Assembly (NCBI RefSeq): GCF_030812475.1
Contig: NZ_JAUSSR010000003.1
Coordinates: 248,001 to 312,000 of the forward strand
Direction of reading: 5' to 3'
DNA from: Pseudomonas lini
Lineage (GTDB): Bacteria; Pseudomonadota; Gammaproteobacteria; Pseudomonadales; Pseudomonadaceae
Length of the DNA stretch: 64,000 nt
In this document: positions 8,980 to 18,104 of the stretch, one piece after another
How the letters are laid out: each line of letters starts with the position of its first letter
Position numbering within the stretch: the first letter of the stretch is position 1
The notes under the pieces: generated by a model
What the model saw: only the letters and a program-made list of their open reading frames with translations
The model's database searches: none
Told to the model about the DNA's origin: nothing
Made by a program: the position numbers and the translations under genes

Positions 8980-11085
8980 ATGACCAAGACTCTCCATCAC
9001 CGTGCCTGCCACTTGTGTGAAGCCATCTGCGGCCTGACCATCGAAACCGCCGAGGCCGAGGGCCGCGTGCAGATCACTTCGATCAAGGGAGATGCCCAGG
9101 ATACGTTCAGTCGCGGGCATATCTGTCCCAAGGCGGTTGCGCTGCAGGATATACAAAATGATCCGGATCGCTTGCGGCAGCCGATGCAGCGGGTCGGCAG
9201 CGAATGGCGGCCTATCGAATGGGAAGACGCCTTCAACCTGGTCGCCGAACGCCTGGCGGCGATTCAGGCGCGTCACGGCCAGAACGCGGTGGCGGTCTAT
9301 CAAGGCAATCCCAGCGTGCACAACTACGGGTTGATGACCCACAGCAATTATTTTCTCGGCATGTTGAAAACCCGCAACCGGTTTTCCGCAACATCGGTCG
9401 ATCAGTTGCCCCACCACCTGACCAGTCATTTGATGTACGGCCACGGCTTGCTGTTGCCGATCCCGGATATCGATCACACCGATTTCATGCTGATCCTGGG
9501 CGGCAATCCGTTGGCGTCCAATGGCAGCATCATGACCGTGCCCGATGTGGAAAAACGTTTGAAGGCCATTCAGGCCCGGGGCGGCAAAGTGGTGGTGGTC
9601 GATCCGCGCCGCAGCGAAACGGCGGCGATGGCCGATCAGCATCTGTTCGTGCGTCCGGGGGGCGATGCGGCGTTGTTGTTCGGGCTACTCAATACCCTGT
9701 TCGCTGAAGGCCTGACCCGCGACAGTCATTTGCCTGTGGACGGTCTGGACGAGGTGCGTGCAGCGGTGGCCGGTTTCACCGCCGAGGCCATGAGCCCGCT
9801 GTGCGCCGTGCCGGCCGAACAGATCCGCCGATTGGCGCGGGATTTCGCGTGCGCCCCGACAGCGGTTTGCTATGGGCGCATGGGCGTTTCGACCCAGGCG
9901 TTCGGTACCTTGTGCCACTGGGTGGTGCAACTGATCAATCTGGTCACCGGCAACCTTGATCGCGTGGGCGGGGCATTGTGCACCGAGCCTGCAGTGGATC
10001 TGGTGGCGTCGACGTCGGGCGGGCACTTCAATCGGTGGCAGAGCCGGGTGTCCGGGCGTCCCGAATACGCTGGCGAACTGCCGGTGTCGGCGCTGGCCGA
10101 AGAGATGCTCACCGAAGGGCAAGGGCAGGTTCGGGCGCTGATTACCGTGGCGGGCAATCCGGTGCTCTCCACGCCCAATGGCCGGCAACTGGAACAGGCG
10201 CTGGATAATCTGGAGTTCATGGTCAGCGTCGACTTGTACATCAACGAAACCACGCGATATGCCGACCTGATCCTGCCGTCGACTTCGGCACTGGAGAACG
10301 ATCATTACGACACCACCTTCAATATGTTTGCGGTACGTAACGTGACGCGTTTCAACCGCGCGATTCTGGCCAAGCCGGAAGGCGCGTTGCATGACTGGGA
10401 GATTTTCGTCGGGCTGGCCAAGGCCTTTGCCGCGAAGACCGGCAAGGAACTGAAACCGACGATCCCGCCGGCACAGATGATCGATCACGGCTTGCGGGCG
10501 GGGCTGTATGGCGATGCTTCGCAACACAAGCTGTCGCTGGCGACCTTGTTCGATCATCCGCACGGTGTCGATCTCGGGGCGTTGAAATCCAATCTGGCGC
10601 CACGTCTGAAAACCGCCAGCCAGCGAGTTCAGGCCGCACCGGCGGCGATCCTTGCCGACCTGGCGCGTTTCGCCGCCCTGCAACCCCCGGCCCTTGATGA
10701 GTTGCTGATGATCGGCCGCCGTCATGTACGCAGCAACAACTCGTGGATGCATAACTATCACCGTCTGGTGAAGGGCAAGCCGCGCCATCAATTGCTGATG
10801 CACCCGGACGACCTGGCCGCTCGTGGCCTCAATGACGGGCAGCGGGTGCGGGTCAGTTCGCGAGTCGGTGTCATCGAAGTTGAAGTGTTGAGCAGTCTGG
10901 ACATGATGAAAGGCGTGGTCAGCCTGCCTCACGGCTGGGGCCATGCGCGGCCCGGCGTGCAAATGACGATTGCCAGAAGCCAGCCAGGCGCCAGTGCGAA
11001 CGACCTGACGGACGAATGCCAGCTTGATGAGTTGTCGGGCAATGCGGCATTGAACGGTGTGCCGGTGACCGTGGCGGCGACTTGA
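8980..11085 (+). CDS. Molybdopterin oxidoreductase (formate-dehydrogenase/BisC-like)
   Basis: This 701-residue single-subunit oxidoreductase of the DMSO-reductase superfamily has an N-terminal [4Fe-4S] site (Cys10, Cys13, Cys17 and Cys49 in HICPKAVAL). Molybdopterin-guanine dinucleotide-binding domains follow (LILGGNPLASNG, VVVVDPRRSETA, CYGRMGVSTQAFG, LPSTSALENDHYD). The C-terminal dinucleotide-binding barrel begins near residue 595 (LLMHPDDLAARGL). There is no Tat signal, so it should be cytoplasmic. No electron-transfer or membrane subunit is adjacent. The substrate is unknown; annotation as formate dehydrogenase would go beyond the evidence. Confidence 0.88.
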   Translation: MTKTLHHRACHLCEAICGLTIETAEAEGRVQITSIKGDAQDTFSRGHICPKAVALQDIQNDPDRLRQPMQRVGSEWRPIEWEDAFNLVAERLAAIQARHGQNAVAVYQGNPSVHNYGLMTHSNYFLGMLKTRNRFSATSVDQLPHHLTSHLMYGHGLLLPIPDIDHTDFMLILGGNPLASNGSIMTVPDVEKRLKAIQARGGKVVVVDPRRSETAAMADQHLFVRPGGDAALLFGLLNTLFAEGLTRDSHLPVDGLDEVRAAVAGFTAEAMSPLCAVPAEQIRRLARDFACAPTAVCYGRMGVSTQAFGTLCHWVVQLINLVTGNLDRVGGALCTEPAVDLVASTSGGHFNRWQSRVSGRPEYAGELPVSALAEEMLTEGQGQVRALITVAGNPVLSTPNGRQLEQALDNLEFMVSVDLYINETTRYADLILPSTSALENDHYDTTFNMFAVRNVTRFNRAILAKPEGALHDWEIFVGLAKAFAAKTGKELKPTIPPAQMIDHGLRAGLYGDASQHKLSLATLFDHPHGVDLGALKSNLAPRLKTASQRVQAAPAAILADLARFAALQPPALDELLMIGRRHVRSNNSWMHNYHRLVKGKPRHQLLMHPDDLAARGLNDGQRVRVSSRVGVIEVEVLSSLDMMKGVVSLPHGWGHARPGVQMTIARSQPGASANDLTDECQLDELSGNAALNGVPVTVAAT

Positions 11086-11182
11086 GCAAGTCTGTCGGGG
11101 AGGCCGAGCATGGCGCTCGGGTTTCCGTTACAATGCGCCACCGTGCCGACCATTGAGTCGGAAAGTTCAGCCGAGGTGCTTC

Positions 11183-11524
11183 ATGGATATCATCGAAACG
11201 ATTAAAGAGCAGATTGCCAACAATACCATTCTGCTTTACATGAAAGGTTCGCCGAATGCCCCGCAGTGTGGCTTTTCCGCTAAAGCTGCGCAGGCCGTGA
11301 TGGCGTGTGGCGAAAAGTTTGCGTACGTGGATATCCTGCAGAATCCGGAAATCCGCGCCAACCTGCCAAAGTACGCCAACTGGCCAACTTTCCCACAACT
11401 GTGGGTCGGTGGTGAGCTGGTCGGCGGTAGCGACATCATGACCGAGATGGCTGCAGACGGTTCGTTGCAGGCCACGATCAAGGCAGCTGTTGAAAAAGCC
11501 GCAGCTGGCAAGACCGAAGCCTGA
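11183..11524 (+). CDS. grxD: Monothiol glutaredoxin (Grx4 family)
   Basis: This 113-residue protein carries the monothiol active site CGFS (in APQCGFSAKAAQ), the glutathione-binding WPTFPQLWVGGELVGG and the cis-Pro. Family members bind a glutathione-ligated [2Fe-2S] cluster and pass it to other proteins, often with BolA. The start MDIIETIKEQ has GAGGT seven bases upstream. It precedes a strong terminator. Bacterioferritin and its ferredoxin follow on the other strand, so iron handling is a theme here. Confidence 0.95.
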   Translation: MDIIETIKEQIANNTILLYMKGSPNAPQCGFSAKAAQAVMACGEKFAYVDILQNPEIRANLPKYANWPTFPQLWVGGELVGGSDIMTEMAADGSLQATIKAAVEKAAAGKTEA

Positions 11525-11538
11525 ACCCCGGTCTTGAA

Positions 11539-11579
11539 AAAAAAGCCCCGCCTCTTTAAAAGAGAGCGGGGCTTTTTTT
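11539..11579 (+). terminator. Rho-independent terminator after grxD
   Basis: A long perfect stem (AAAAAGCCCCGC paired with GCGGGGCTTTTT, extended by CTCT/AGAG) is followed by a run of T. It lies 15 bp past the grxD stop. Confidence 0.93.
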
Positions 11580-11582
11580 GGC

Positions 11583-11820
11583 TGTAGGAGCAAGCTTGCT
11601 CGCGATGGTCGTTAACGATGACGCAGTTTTTGCAGAATAAACACAGCGTCTGTAGGAGCAAGCTTGCTCGCGATGGTCGTTAACGATGACGCGTTTTTGC
11701 AGAATAAACGCAGCGTCTGTAGGAGCAAGCTTGCTCGCGATGGTCGTTAACGATGACGCAGTTTTTGCAGAATAAACACAGCGTCTATGAGCGAATCGCA
11801 ACCGAGCTCGCTCCTACAAG
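11583..11820. repeat. Three tandem REP-plus-spacer units closed by an inverted REP
   Basis: A unit of about 68 bp (starts 11583, 11651, 11718) is repeated almost identically three times. Each contains TGTAGGAGCAAGCTTGCTCG, then the palindrome TCGTTAACGA and an AT-rich tail. An inverted REP (CGAGCTCGCTCCTACAAG) closes the array at 11803-11820. Confidence 0.9.
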
Positions 11821-11837
11821 ACCTAGCGGGCGCCGAC

Positions 11838-12311
11838 TTATTCTTCGCCCATCTGCGATTGCAGATAGTTCTCAAGACCGACTTTATCGATCAGGCCCAA
11901 TTGGGTCTCCAACCAGTCGATGTGTTCCTCTTCGGACTCAAGAATGTCTTCGAGCAGTTCACGGCTACCGAAGTCGCCAACGGTTTCGCAATGTGCGATC
12001 GCCACCTTGAGATCGGCATGACCGGTTTTTTCGATACGCAGATCGCACTCCAGCATTTCCTGGGTGTGTTCGCCGATCTGCAGCTTGCCCAGGTCCTGGA
12101 CGTTCGGCAGGCCTTCAAGGAACAGGATGCGCTTGATCAGCTTGTCTGCGTGTTTCATCTCGTCGATGGATTCGTGGTATTCGTGCTTGCCGAGCTTGTT
12201 CAGACCCCAATCTTCGTACATGCGCGCATGCAGAAAATATTGATTGATCGCGACCAGCTCATTGGCAAGGATCTTGTTGAGATGCTGGATGACTGTAATG
12301 TCGCCTTTCAT
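11838..12311 (-). CDS. bfrB: Bacterioferritin (BfrB-type)
   Basis: This is the 157-residue subunit of the 24-mer iron-storage cage. It oxidises ferrous iron at a di-iron centre and binds haem between subunits. Visible landmarks are the di-iron ligands in [19 protein letters not shown] and [13 protein letters not shown], the haem-ligand Met52 in the same stretch, and [13 protein letters not shown]. Length and sequence match the Pseudomonas BfrB group. bfd, whose product releases the stored iron, lies 199 bp upstream on the same strand. Confidence 0.95.
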   Translation of the reverse strand: MKGDITVIQHLNKILANELVAINQYFLHARMYEDWGLNKLGKHEYHESIDEMKHADKLIKRILFLEGLPNVQDLGKLQIGEHTQEMLECDLRIEKTGHADLKVAIAHCETVGDFGSRELLEDILESEEEHIDWLETQLGLIDKVGLENYLQSQMGEE

Positions 12312-12465
12312 GATGGGGTCCTGCCCTGTATTAGCTGTCTATAAGGCAGAGTTTGAGCCGCACAAGTAAGAGTGTCAAACCTAAGTTATTGAAAGTTAAA
12401 TGAAAATTAATCGGAATAAGAATGTTTGTGTTCCGCGTCTAGAGCGTAACCGATTGATTTTCGGG

Positions 12466-12497
12466 CATAAAAAAACCGGACATCAGTCCGGTTCCTT
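12466..12497 (-). terminator. Terminator after bfd
   Basis: AACCGGAC-ATCA-GTCCGGTT forms a perfect 8-bp stem. On the minus strand it is followed by seven T residues, as expected for bfd, whose stop is at 12510. Confidence 0.88.
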
Positions 12498-12509
12498 GAA
12501 ATATGTTAT

Positions 12510-12728
12510 TTATGCAGCGCTAAATTCTGCCGGAAAGGGTATCGCAGCCTGGGCCGATTGGATTTTGGTCAGGGTTTCGCGGACCACTTCCTTGGCAAGG
12601 CAGGCGCATTTTCCGCATTGACTGGCAACGCCGGTAGCCTGGCGGACTTCCTTGTAGCTGCAGCATCCTTCATAGATTGCATCGCGGATTTGGCCGTCGG
12701 TGACGCCAGTGCAGAGGCAGACATACAT
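12510..12728 (-). CDS. bfd: Bacterioferritin-associated ferredoxin
   Basis: This 72-residue [2Fe-2S] protein docks on bacterioferritin and supplies electrons that reduce and mobilise stored iron. The Cys4 pattern of the family is present (MYVCLCTG gives Cys4 and Cys6; SQCGKCACLAK gives the second pair). The start at 12728 matches the family N-terminus; an earlier ATG would add ten unsupported residues. A good Fur box lies about 53 bp upstream, so it should be made under iron starvation. Confidence 0.95.
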   Translation of the reverse strand: MYVCLCTGVTDGQIRDAIYEGCCSYKEVRQATGVASQCGKCACLAKEVVRETLTKIQSAQAAIPFPAEFSAA

Positions 12729-12780
12729 AAGTGAAAACCGTCGCTGGTTGTGACTCAATTGCGATGGATCTTAATGTTAA

Positions 12781-12795
12781 CGAGAATGATTGTCA
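12781..12795. promoter_or_regulatory. Fur box upstream of bfd
   Basis: CGAGAATGATTGTCA, read on the minus strand as TGACAATCATTCTCG, matches the 7-1-7 Fur consensus TGATAATNATTATCA at about 12 of 15 positions. It is placed to block a bfd promoter under iron-replete conditions. Confidence 0.72.
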
Positions 12796-13043
12796 AAGTG
12801 GTTTCTGAAAGCTTTGCGTTATAAGCGGGCATGACTGACGAACGGTTTATCTCCAAAGCCATGTGCCACCAAGTGCTGCGACGACATTTTAACCTGTCTG
12901 TGAAAAACCGTTGAGGACAGCCCAAAAACGCAGTGTATGATGGCCGGTCCTTATGGAGCGGGTGGGTGTCACAGGGCTGTCGCCTGAGGGTGGCAGGCTG
13001 GCGCAAACCCGGAACTTCACGTTTTTACACCAGGAGATATCCA

Positions 13044-13646
13044 ATGAGCGTACTCGTAGGCAAGCAAGCCCCTGACTTCACCGTACCGGCCGTACTCGGC
13101 AATGGCGAAATCGTAGACAGCTTCACCCTGTCGTCGGCCATCAAAGGCAAATACGGCCTGGTGTTCTTCTACCCACTGGATTTCACCTTCGTGTGCCCGT
13201 CCGAGCTGATCGCTCTGGACAACCGCATGTCTGATTTCAAGGCTCGCAACGTTGAAGTGATCGCCGTTTCGATCGACTCGCACTTCACCCACAACGCCTG
13301 GCGCAACACTCCGGTCAACAACGGTGGCATCGGCGAAGTCCGCTACACCATGGCAGCCGACCTGAAACACGAAATCGCCAAGGCCTACGACGTTGAGTCC
13401 GAAGGCGGTGTGGCTTTCCGTGGCGCGTTCCTGATCGACGACAAGGGCGTTGTCCGCTCGCAGATCATCAACGACCTGCCGCTGGGCCGTAACATCGAAG
13501 AGCTGATCCGTCTGGTCGACGCTCTGCAATTCCACGAAGAGCACGGCGAAGTTTGCCCTGCAAACTGGAAAAAAGGCGACAAGGGCATGACCGCTTCGAC
13601 CGAAGGCGTCGCGGCTTACCTGACCGAGAACGCTGCTGCGCTGTAA
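13044..13646 (+). CDS. 2-Cys peroxiredoxin (AhpC/Prx1 family)
   Basis: This 200-residue thiol peroxidase reduces hydrogen peroxide and organic peroxides. The peroxidatic Cys51 sits in FTFVCPSEL and the resolving Cys171 in GEVCPANW, typical of the Prx1/AhpC subfamily. The C-terminal GVAAYL helix is present. AGGAGATATCC precedes the ATG at 13044. There is no adjacent ahpF, so the reductant is probably thioredoxin. A clear terminator follows. Confidence 0.93.
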   Translation: MSVLVGKQAPDFTVPAVLGNGEIVDSFTLSSAIKGKYGLVFFYPLDFTFVCPSELIALDNRMSDFKARNVEVIAVSIDSHFTHNAWRNTPVNNGGIGEVRYTMAADLKHEIAKAYDVESEGGVAFRGAFLIDDKGVVRSQIINDLPLGRNIEELIRLVDALQFHEEHGEVCPANWKKGDKGMTASTEGVAAYLTENAAAL

Positions 13647-13661
13647 GGCAGGTTCGAGGCA

Positions 13662-13695
13662 TAAAAAAACCGGCCCTGGAGGCCGGTTTTTTTAT
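13662..13695 (+). terminator. Terminator after the peroxiredoxin gene
   Basis: AAAACCGGCC-CTGGA-GGCCGGTTTT followed by further T residues, 16 bp past the stop. The stem is perfect, and A and T runs on the two sides could serve both strands. Confidence 0.93.
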
Positions 13696-13727
13696 GGGTG
13701 GAATATTTACCATACAACTGACATGAC

Positions 13728-13828
13728 CCCTGTAGGAGCTGGCTTGCCAGCGAAGGCGTCTGTCGCCACACCACAGAGTTACTGTGTATGGAAGGGCCCC
13801 TTCGCTGGCAAGCCAGCTCCTACAGGGG
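13728..13828. repeat. REP doublet (REPIN)
   Basis: GTAGGAGCTGGCTTGCCAGC and its inverted copy flank a spacer of about 45 bp, between the convergent peroxiredoxin and rnt genes. It ends nine bases before the rnt stop. Confidence 0.88.
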
Positions 13829-13836
13829 GCGTTGCG

Positions 13837-14514
13837 TCAGTCGTTGAAGTCTTCCCAGCCGCCCATTTGTTTCCAGCGGTTGACGATGCCGCAGAACAGC
13901 TCGGCCGTCTTCTCGGTGTCATAACGAGCCGAGTGGGCCTCGCGGCCGTCGAAATCGATGTCGGCCGCCTGACAGGCCTTGGCCAGTACGGTTTGACCAT
14001 AAGCCAGACCGGCCAGGGTTGCAGTATCGAAACTCGAGAACGGGTGAAACGGGTTGCGCTTCATGTCCAGGCGCGCAACCGCCGCGTTAAGGAAACCCAG
14101 ATCGAAGCTGCTGTTGTGCCCGACCAGAATCGCCCGTTTGCAACCGTTGGCCTTCAGGGCCTTGCGGATGCCGCGGAAGATATCGGTCAGCGCCGCTTCT
14201 TCACTCACGGCCATGCGCAGCGGGTGATCGAGTTTGATCCCGGTGAATTCCAGGGCTGCTGCTTCGATGTTTGCGCCTTCAAACGGCTCGACGCGAAAGA
14301 AGTAGGTGTGATCGGGGTAAACAAACCCCTTTTCATCCATGGCGATGGTGGTGGCGGCAATTTCCAGCAAGGCGTCAGTGGCAGAGTTGAAACCCCCGGT
14401 TTCAACGTCGACAACAACGGGCAGGTATCCACGGAAGCGCTCAGCCATCGGGTGGCGCGAACCACCTCCGCCGCCTTGACCGTCCTGTTCGTCGTCGAAA
14501 TGGTCTTCACTCAC
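13837..14514 (-). CDS. rnt: Ribonuclease T
   Basis: This 225-residue 3'-5' exoribonuclease of the DEDD family trims tRNA and 5S/23S rRNA ends. The catalytic acidic motifs are in VVDVETGGF (Asp, Glu), [13 protein letters not shown] (Asp) and [13 protein letters not shown] (His, Asp). Length is typical, with a slightly long, charged N-terminus ([17 protein letters not shown]). It overlaps pyrC by four bases, so the two are translationally coupled, a usual pseudomonad arrangement. Confidence 0.95.
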   Translation of the reverse strand: MSEDHFDDEQDGQGGGGGSRHPMAERFRGYLPVVVDVETGGFNSATDALLEIAATTIAMDEKGFVYPDHTYFFRVEPFEGANIEAAALEFTGIKLDHPLRMAVSEEAALTDIFRGIRKALKANGCKRAILVGHNSSFDLGFLNAAVARLDMKRNPFHPFSSFDTATLAGLAYGQTVLAKACQAADIDFDGREAHSARYDTEKTAELFCGIVNRWKQMGGWEDFND

Positions 14515-15557
14515 GCGTGTTCCTCCAGCAGGCGCCAGCGCAGTTTTTCACCGGCGCGCAGCGGGATTACAGTCAGCTCGCCAAATGGCAGGCTGGTTGG
14601 GGCGGTCCACTCTTCGCGAACCAGGGTGATGCGGTCGGTGTTCACCGGCAGGCTGTAGAAGCGCGGGCCGTTGAGGCTGGCGAACGCTTCGAGCTTGTCC
14701 AGCGCGTTACGCTGTTCGAAGGCTTCGGCGTACATTTCGATCGCGGCATAGGCGGTGTAGCAACCGGCACAGCCGCAGGCGGCTTCCTTGGCGTGCTGGG
14801 CATGGGGCGCCGAGTCGGTGCCGAGGAAGAACTTGTCGCTACCGCTGGTGGCGGCGTCGAGCAGTGCTTCCTGATGCGTGTTGCGCTTGAGGATCGGCAG
14901 GCAGTAGAAGTGCGGCCGAATCCCGCCCACCAGCATATGGTTGCGGTTATACAGCAGGTGATGGGCGGTGATGGTCGCGCCGACGTTGGCCGAGGCCTCG
15001 TTAACGAACTGCACGGCGTCAGCGGTGGTGATGTGTTCGAACACCACCTTGAGCGTCGGGAAACGCTCGACTACACGACGCATGTGCTCATCGATGAAGA
15101 TTTTCTCTCGATCGAACACGTCGACATCGCCACGGGTGACTTCACCGTGGACCAGCAGGGGCATCCCGACTTCGGCCATGGCCTCGAGTGCAGGGAAAAT
15201 CTTGTCGATGCTGGTGACGCCAGAGTCCGAATTGGTGGTCGCGCCGGCCGGGTACAGCTTGGCGGCGTGAATGAAACCGCTGGCCTTGGCCTCGCGGATT
15301 TCTTCGGGCTGGGTACGGTCGGTGAGGTAGAGCACCATCAAGGGCTCGAAACGACTGCCGGCCGGGCGTGCAGCGAGAATCCGCTGGCGATAGCCGTCGG
15401 CTTCAGCGGCGTTGCGCACCGGAGGTACCAGGTTGGGCATGATGATGGCGCGACCAAAGGTGCGCGCGACATCCGCAACGGTATTGGTCAACACGGCACC
15501 ATCGCGAAGATGAATGTGCCAGTCGTCGGGACGCAGCAGGGTCAGGCGGTCGGACAT
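14511..15557 (-). CDS. pyrC: Dihydroorotase (class II)
   Basis: This 348-residue zinc enzyme of pyrimidine synthesis interconverts carbamoyl aspartate and dihydroorotate. The metal-binding HIHLRDG, the HGEVT segment around the bridging site, the [10 protein letters not shown] motif and [13 protein letters not shown] near the C-terminus are all present. It is the short E. coli PyrC type rather than the inactive PyrC-prime. The rnt start lies within its last codons. Confidence 0.96.
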   Translation of the reverse strand: MSDRLTLLRPDDWHIHLRDGAVLTNTVADVARTFGRAIIMPNLVPPVRNAAEADGYRQRILAARPAGSRFEPLMVLYLTDRTQPEEIREAKASGFIHAAKLYPAGATTNSDSGVTSIDKIFPALEAMAEVGMPLLVHGEVTRGDVDVFDREKIFIDEHMRRVVERFPTLKVVFEHITTADAVQFVNEASANVGATITAHHLLYNRNHMLVGGIRPHFYCLPILKRNTHQEALLDAATSGSDKFFLGTDSAPHAQHAKEAACGCAGCYTAYAAIEMYAEAFEQRNALDKLEAFASLNGPRFYSLPVNTDRITLVREEWTAPTSLPFGELTVIPLRAGEKLRWRLLEEHA

Positions 15558-15717
15558 GAGGGGATTCCAGGCGGGTCAAACTCTGGGGGAATGCTACCGG
15601 AAAAGACTCTTCCAGGCACTCGCTATCAAGTTTTGCGGGAAGCTTCCGATATCCAACAGGTCTGCCGTGAACATTTGTGTGTCGGTCTTTTTGTTGTAGA
15701 AGCCAGTGGAGCCTCCC

Positions 15718-16626
15718 GTGCGCCAGCGTTATTTAGCCTTGCTCAGTGTGTTCGCCAGCCTTCCTGCAATGGCGCTCACGTTCCAGACTCGCCTGGAGAG
15801 CATCGAGTGGACGGTCGAAGGTGACAAGTTCGAATGCCGCCTGACCCAACCGATCACTGATTTTGGTGCGGGTGAATTCGTGCGCCGCGCCGGTGAGCAG
15901 GCGACATTTCGGCTGAAGGCCTATAACGCGATCATCGGCGGCGGTTCGGCGACCTTGCTGGCGGCTGCGGCGCCCTGGCAGCCGGGACGTGGCGACATCA
16001 ACCTGGGTGCCGTGCAAATCGGCAGCGGCAATGTGCTGTTCAACAGTTCGCAAGTACAGGCCGGACGCTTGATCAATGGCTTGATGGATGGCCGCAGTCC
16101 GGTGGTGCGGAAATATTCGGGCGATGGCGGGCTATCGGAAGTGCGTCTGTTGCCGGTCAGGTTCAGCAAGGCCTTCAACGAATATCAGGGCTGTGTCGCG
16201 AAGCTGTTGCCGAGGAATTTCGAACAGGTCAAACAATCCCGGATCGGCTTCCCCGGCCAGGGCATCGATCTCGACGCGCAAGCCAAGGCACAATTGCACG
16301 TGATGCTGGAGTACATGAAGGCCGATCCGACCGTCAATCACATCGAGCTCGACGGTCATTCCGACAACAGCGGTAACCGCCTGACCAACCGGGACCTGTC
16401 GCGACGCCGGGCCCTGGCGGTCATGGAGTTCTTCAAGGCCAACGGTATCCAGGAGTCGCAGGTCACCCTGCGCTTCCACGGCGAACGCTATCCATTGGTG
16501 CCCAACACCACTGCGGCGAATCGGGCGAAGAACCGTCGGGTCAGTGTCCATCTCGCACGGGTGGCGCCGACCGAAAAACCGACCTCTCGCGACACGGCGA
16601 CGGCGAGTGCGGCGCCAACGTCCTGA
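15718..16626 (+). CDS. motY: OmpA-family protein, MotY-like flagellar stator-ring component
   Basis: A signal peptide (RQRYLALLSVFASLPAMA) is followed by a MotY-type N-terminal domain and then an OmpA-like peptidoglycan-binding domain from about residue 180 (IELDGHSDNSGNRLTNRDLS, RRALAVMEFF, NRAKNRRVSVHL). In P. aeruginosa the equivalent gene between pyrC and argG is MotY, a periplasmic protein that supports the flagellar motor. The GTG at 15718 was chosen because GTGGAG lies six bases before it; a GTG at 15706 is possible but has a poor ribosome-binding site. The C-terminal tail is Thr/Ala-rich. Confidence 0.82.
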   Translation: MRQRYLALLSVFASLPAMALTFQTRLESIEWTVEGDKFECRLTQPITDFGAGEFVRRAGEQATFRLKAYNAIIGGGSATLLAAAAPWQPGRGDINLGAVQIGSGNVLFNSSQVQAGRLINGLMDGRSPVVRKYSGDGGLSEVRLLPVRFSKAFNEYQGCVAKLLPRNFEQVKQSRIGFPGQGIDLDAQAKAQLHVMLEYMKADPTVNHIELDGHSDNSGNRLTNRDLSRRRALAVMEFFKANGIQESQVTLRFHGERYPLVPNTTAANRAKNRRVSVHLARVAPTEKPTSRDTATASAAPTS

Positions 16627-16755
16627 GTGCGCTGCCATAGTCGCTCGCTTGACATAATCTGTCGCTTCGTCGTCATAAGCTGTCGCGCCCCTGTAAATTA
16701 TTCTGCATGACCGGTAGACTTGACGGCTTTCCGTAGAACCCCGTGGAGTGATGGC

Positions 16756-17973
16756 ATGGCGGACGTAAACAAGGTCGTTCTGGCGTATTCCGGCGGCCTG
16801 GACACTTCGGTGATCCTCAAGTGGCTGCAGGATACTTATAACTGTGAAGTCGTGACCTTCACCGCTGACCTGGGTCAGGGCGAAGAGGTCGAACCGGCCC
16901 GCGCCAAGGCTCAGGCCATGGGCGTAAAAGAAATCTACATCGACGATCTGCGCGAAGAATTCGTGCGCGATTTCGTGTTCCCGATGTTCCGCGCCAACAC
17001 CGTTTACGAAGGCGAGTACCTGCTGGGTACTTCCATCGCTCGTCCGTTGATCGCCAAGCGCCTGATCGAAATCGCCAACGAAACCGGTGCCGACGCCATT
17101 TCCCACGGTGCGACCGGCAAGGGCAACGACCAGGTGCGTTTCGAACTGGGCGCCTACGCCTTGAAGCCAGGGGTGAAAGTGATCGCTCCGTGGCGCGAAT
17201 GGGACCTGCTGTCCCGTGAAAAGCTGATGGATTACGCTGCAAAGCACGACATCCCGATCGAGCGTCACGGCAAGAAAAAATCCCCGTACTCGATGGATGC
17301 CAACCTGCTGCACATCTCCTATGAAGGCGGCGTGCTGGAAGACACCTGGACCGAGCACGAAGAAGACATGTGGAAATGGACCGTCTCCCCGGAGAAGGCT
17401 CCTGACAAGGCGCAGTACCTGGAACTGACCTACCGCAACGGCGACATCGTCGCACTGGACGGCGTCGAAATGACCCCGGCCACCGTGCTGGCGACCCTGA
17501 ACCGTATCGGTGGCGAACACGGTATCGGCCGTCTGGACATCGTCGAGAACCGTTATGTCGGCATGAAGTCCCGTGGCTGCTACGAAACCCCGGGCGGCAC
17601 CATCATGCTGCGGGCCCACCGTGCGATCGAATCGATCACCCTGGACCGCGAAGTGGCGCACCTCAAGGACGAGCTGATGCCTAAATATGCCAGCCTGATC
17701 TACACCGGCTACTGGTGGAGCCCTGAGCGTCTGATGCTGCAACAGATGATCGATGCTTCCCAGGCTCATGTGAACGGCGTTGTGCGCCTGAAGCTGTACA
17801 AGGGCAACGTGATCGTCACTGGCCGCAAGTCCGACGAATCCCTGTTCGACGCCAATATCGCGACCTTCGAGGAGGATGGCGGCGCCTACAACCAGGCTGA
17901 TGCGGCGGGCTTCATCAAGCTTAACGCCTTGCGCATGCGTATTGCCGCGAATAAAGGCCGCAAGCTGTTCTGA
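16756..17973 (+). CDS. argG: Argininosuccinate synthase
   Basis: This 405-residue enzyme condenses citrulline with aspartate using ATP, the step after ArgF in arginine synthesis. The N-terminal P-loop-like motif [18 protein letters not shown] is intact, as are [15 protein letters not shown] and the C-terminal [14 protein letters not shown]. The start at 16756 gives [10 protein letters not shown], the Pseudomonas N-terminus, with GTGGAG upstream. It ends at the border of an AT-richer islet. Confidence 0.97.
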   Translation: MADVNKVVLAYSGGLDTSVILKWLQDTYNCEVVTFTADLGQGEEVEPARAKAQAMGVKEIYIDDLREEFVRDFVFPMFRANTVYEGEYLLGTSIARPLIAKRLIEIANETGADAISHGATGKGNDQVRFELGAYALKPGVKVIAPWREWDLLSREKLMDYAAKHDIPIERHGKKKSPYSMDANLLHISYEGGVLEDTWTEHEEDMWKWTVSPEKAPDKAQYLELTYRNGDIVALDGVEMTPATVLATLNRIGGEHGIGRLDIVENRYVGMKSRGCYETPGGTIMLRAHRAIESITLDREVAHLKDELMPKYASLIYTGYWWSPERLMLQQMIDASQAHVNGVVRLKLYKGNVIVTGRKSDESLFDANIATFEEDGGAYNQADAAGFIKLNALRMRIAANKGRKLF

Positions 17974-18104
17974 TGTGTCACAGAGCGTAGAGCAGCGTTG
18001 TGATTAATCTGTGGCCTTGTCATCGACGAGGCCACGGATTTGAATGAGGATGTCCTGCCTTACATTGCCATGCACCTGATTATCCTTTACATGTTGATCA
18101 ATCA

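Noticed and set aside
11583..11786. Three regularly spaced repeats that might suggest a CRISPR array
   Set aside because: The whole 68-bp unit is repeated, with no unique spacers. The repeated part contains REP palindromes common to many sites in the window, and no cas gene is nearby.
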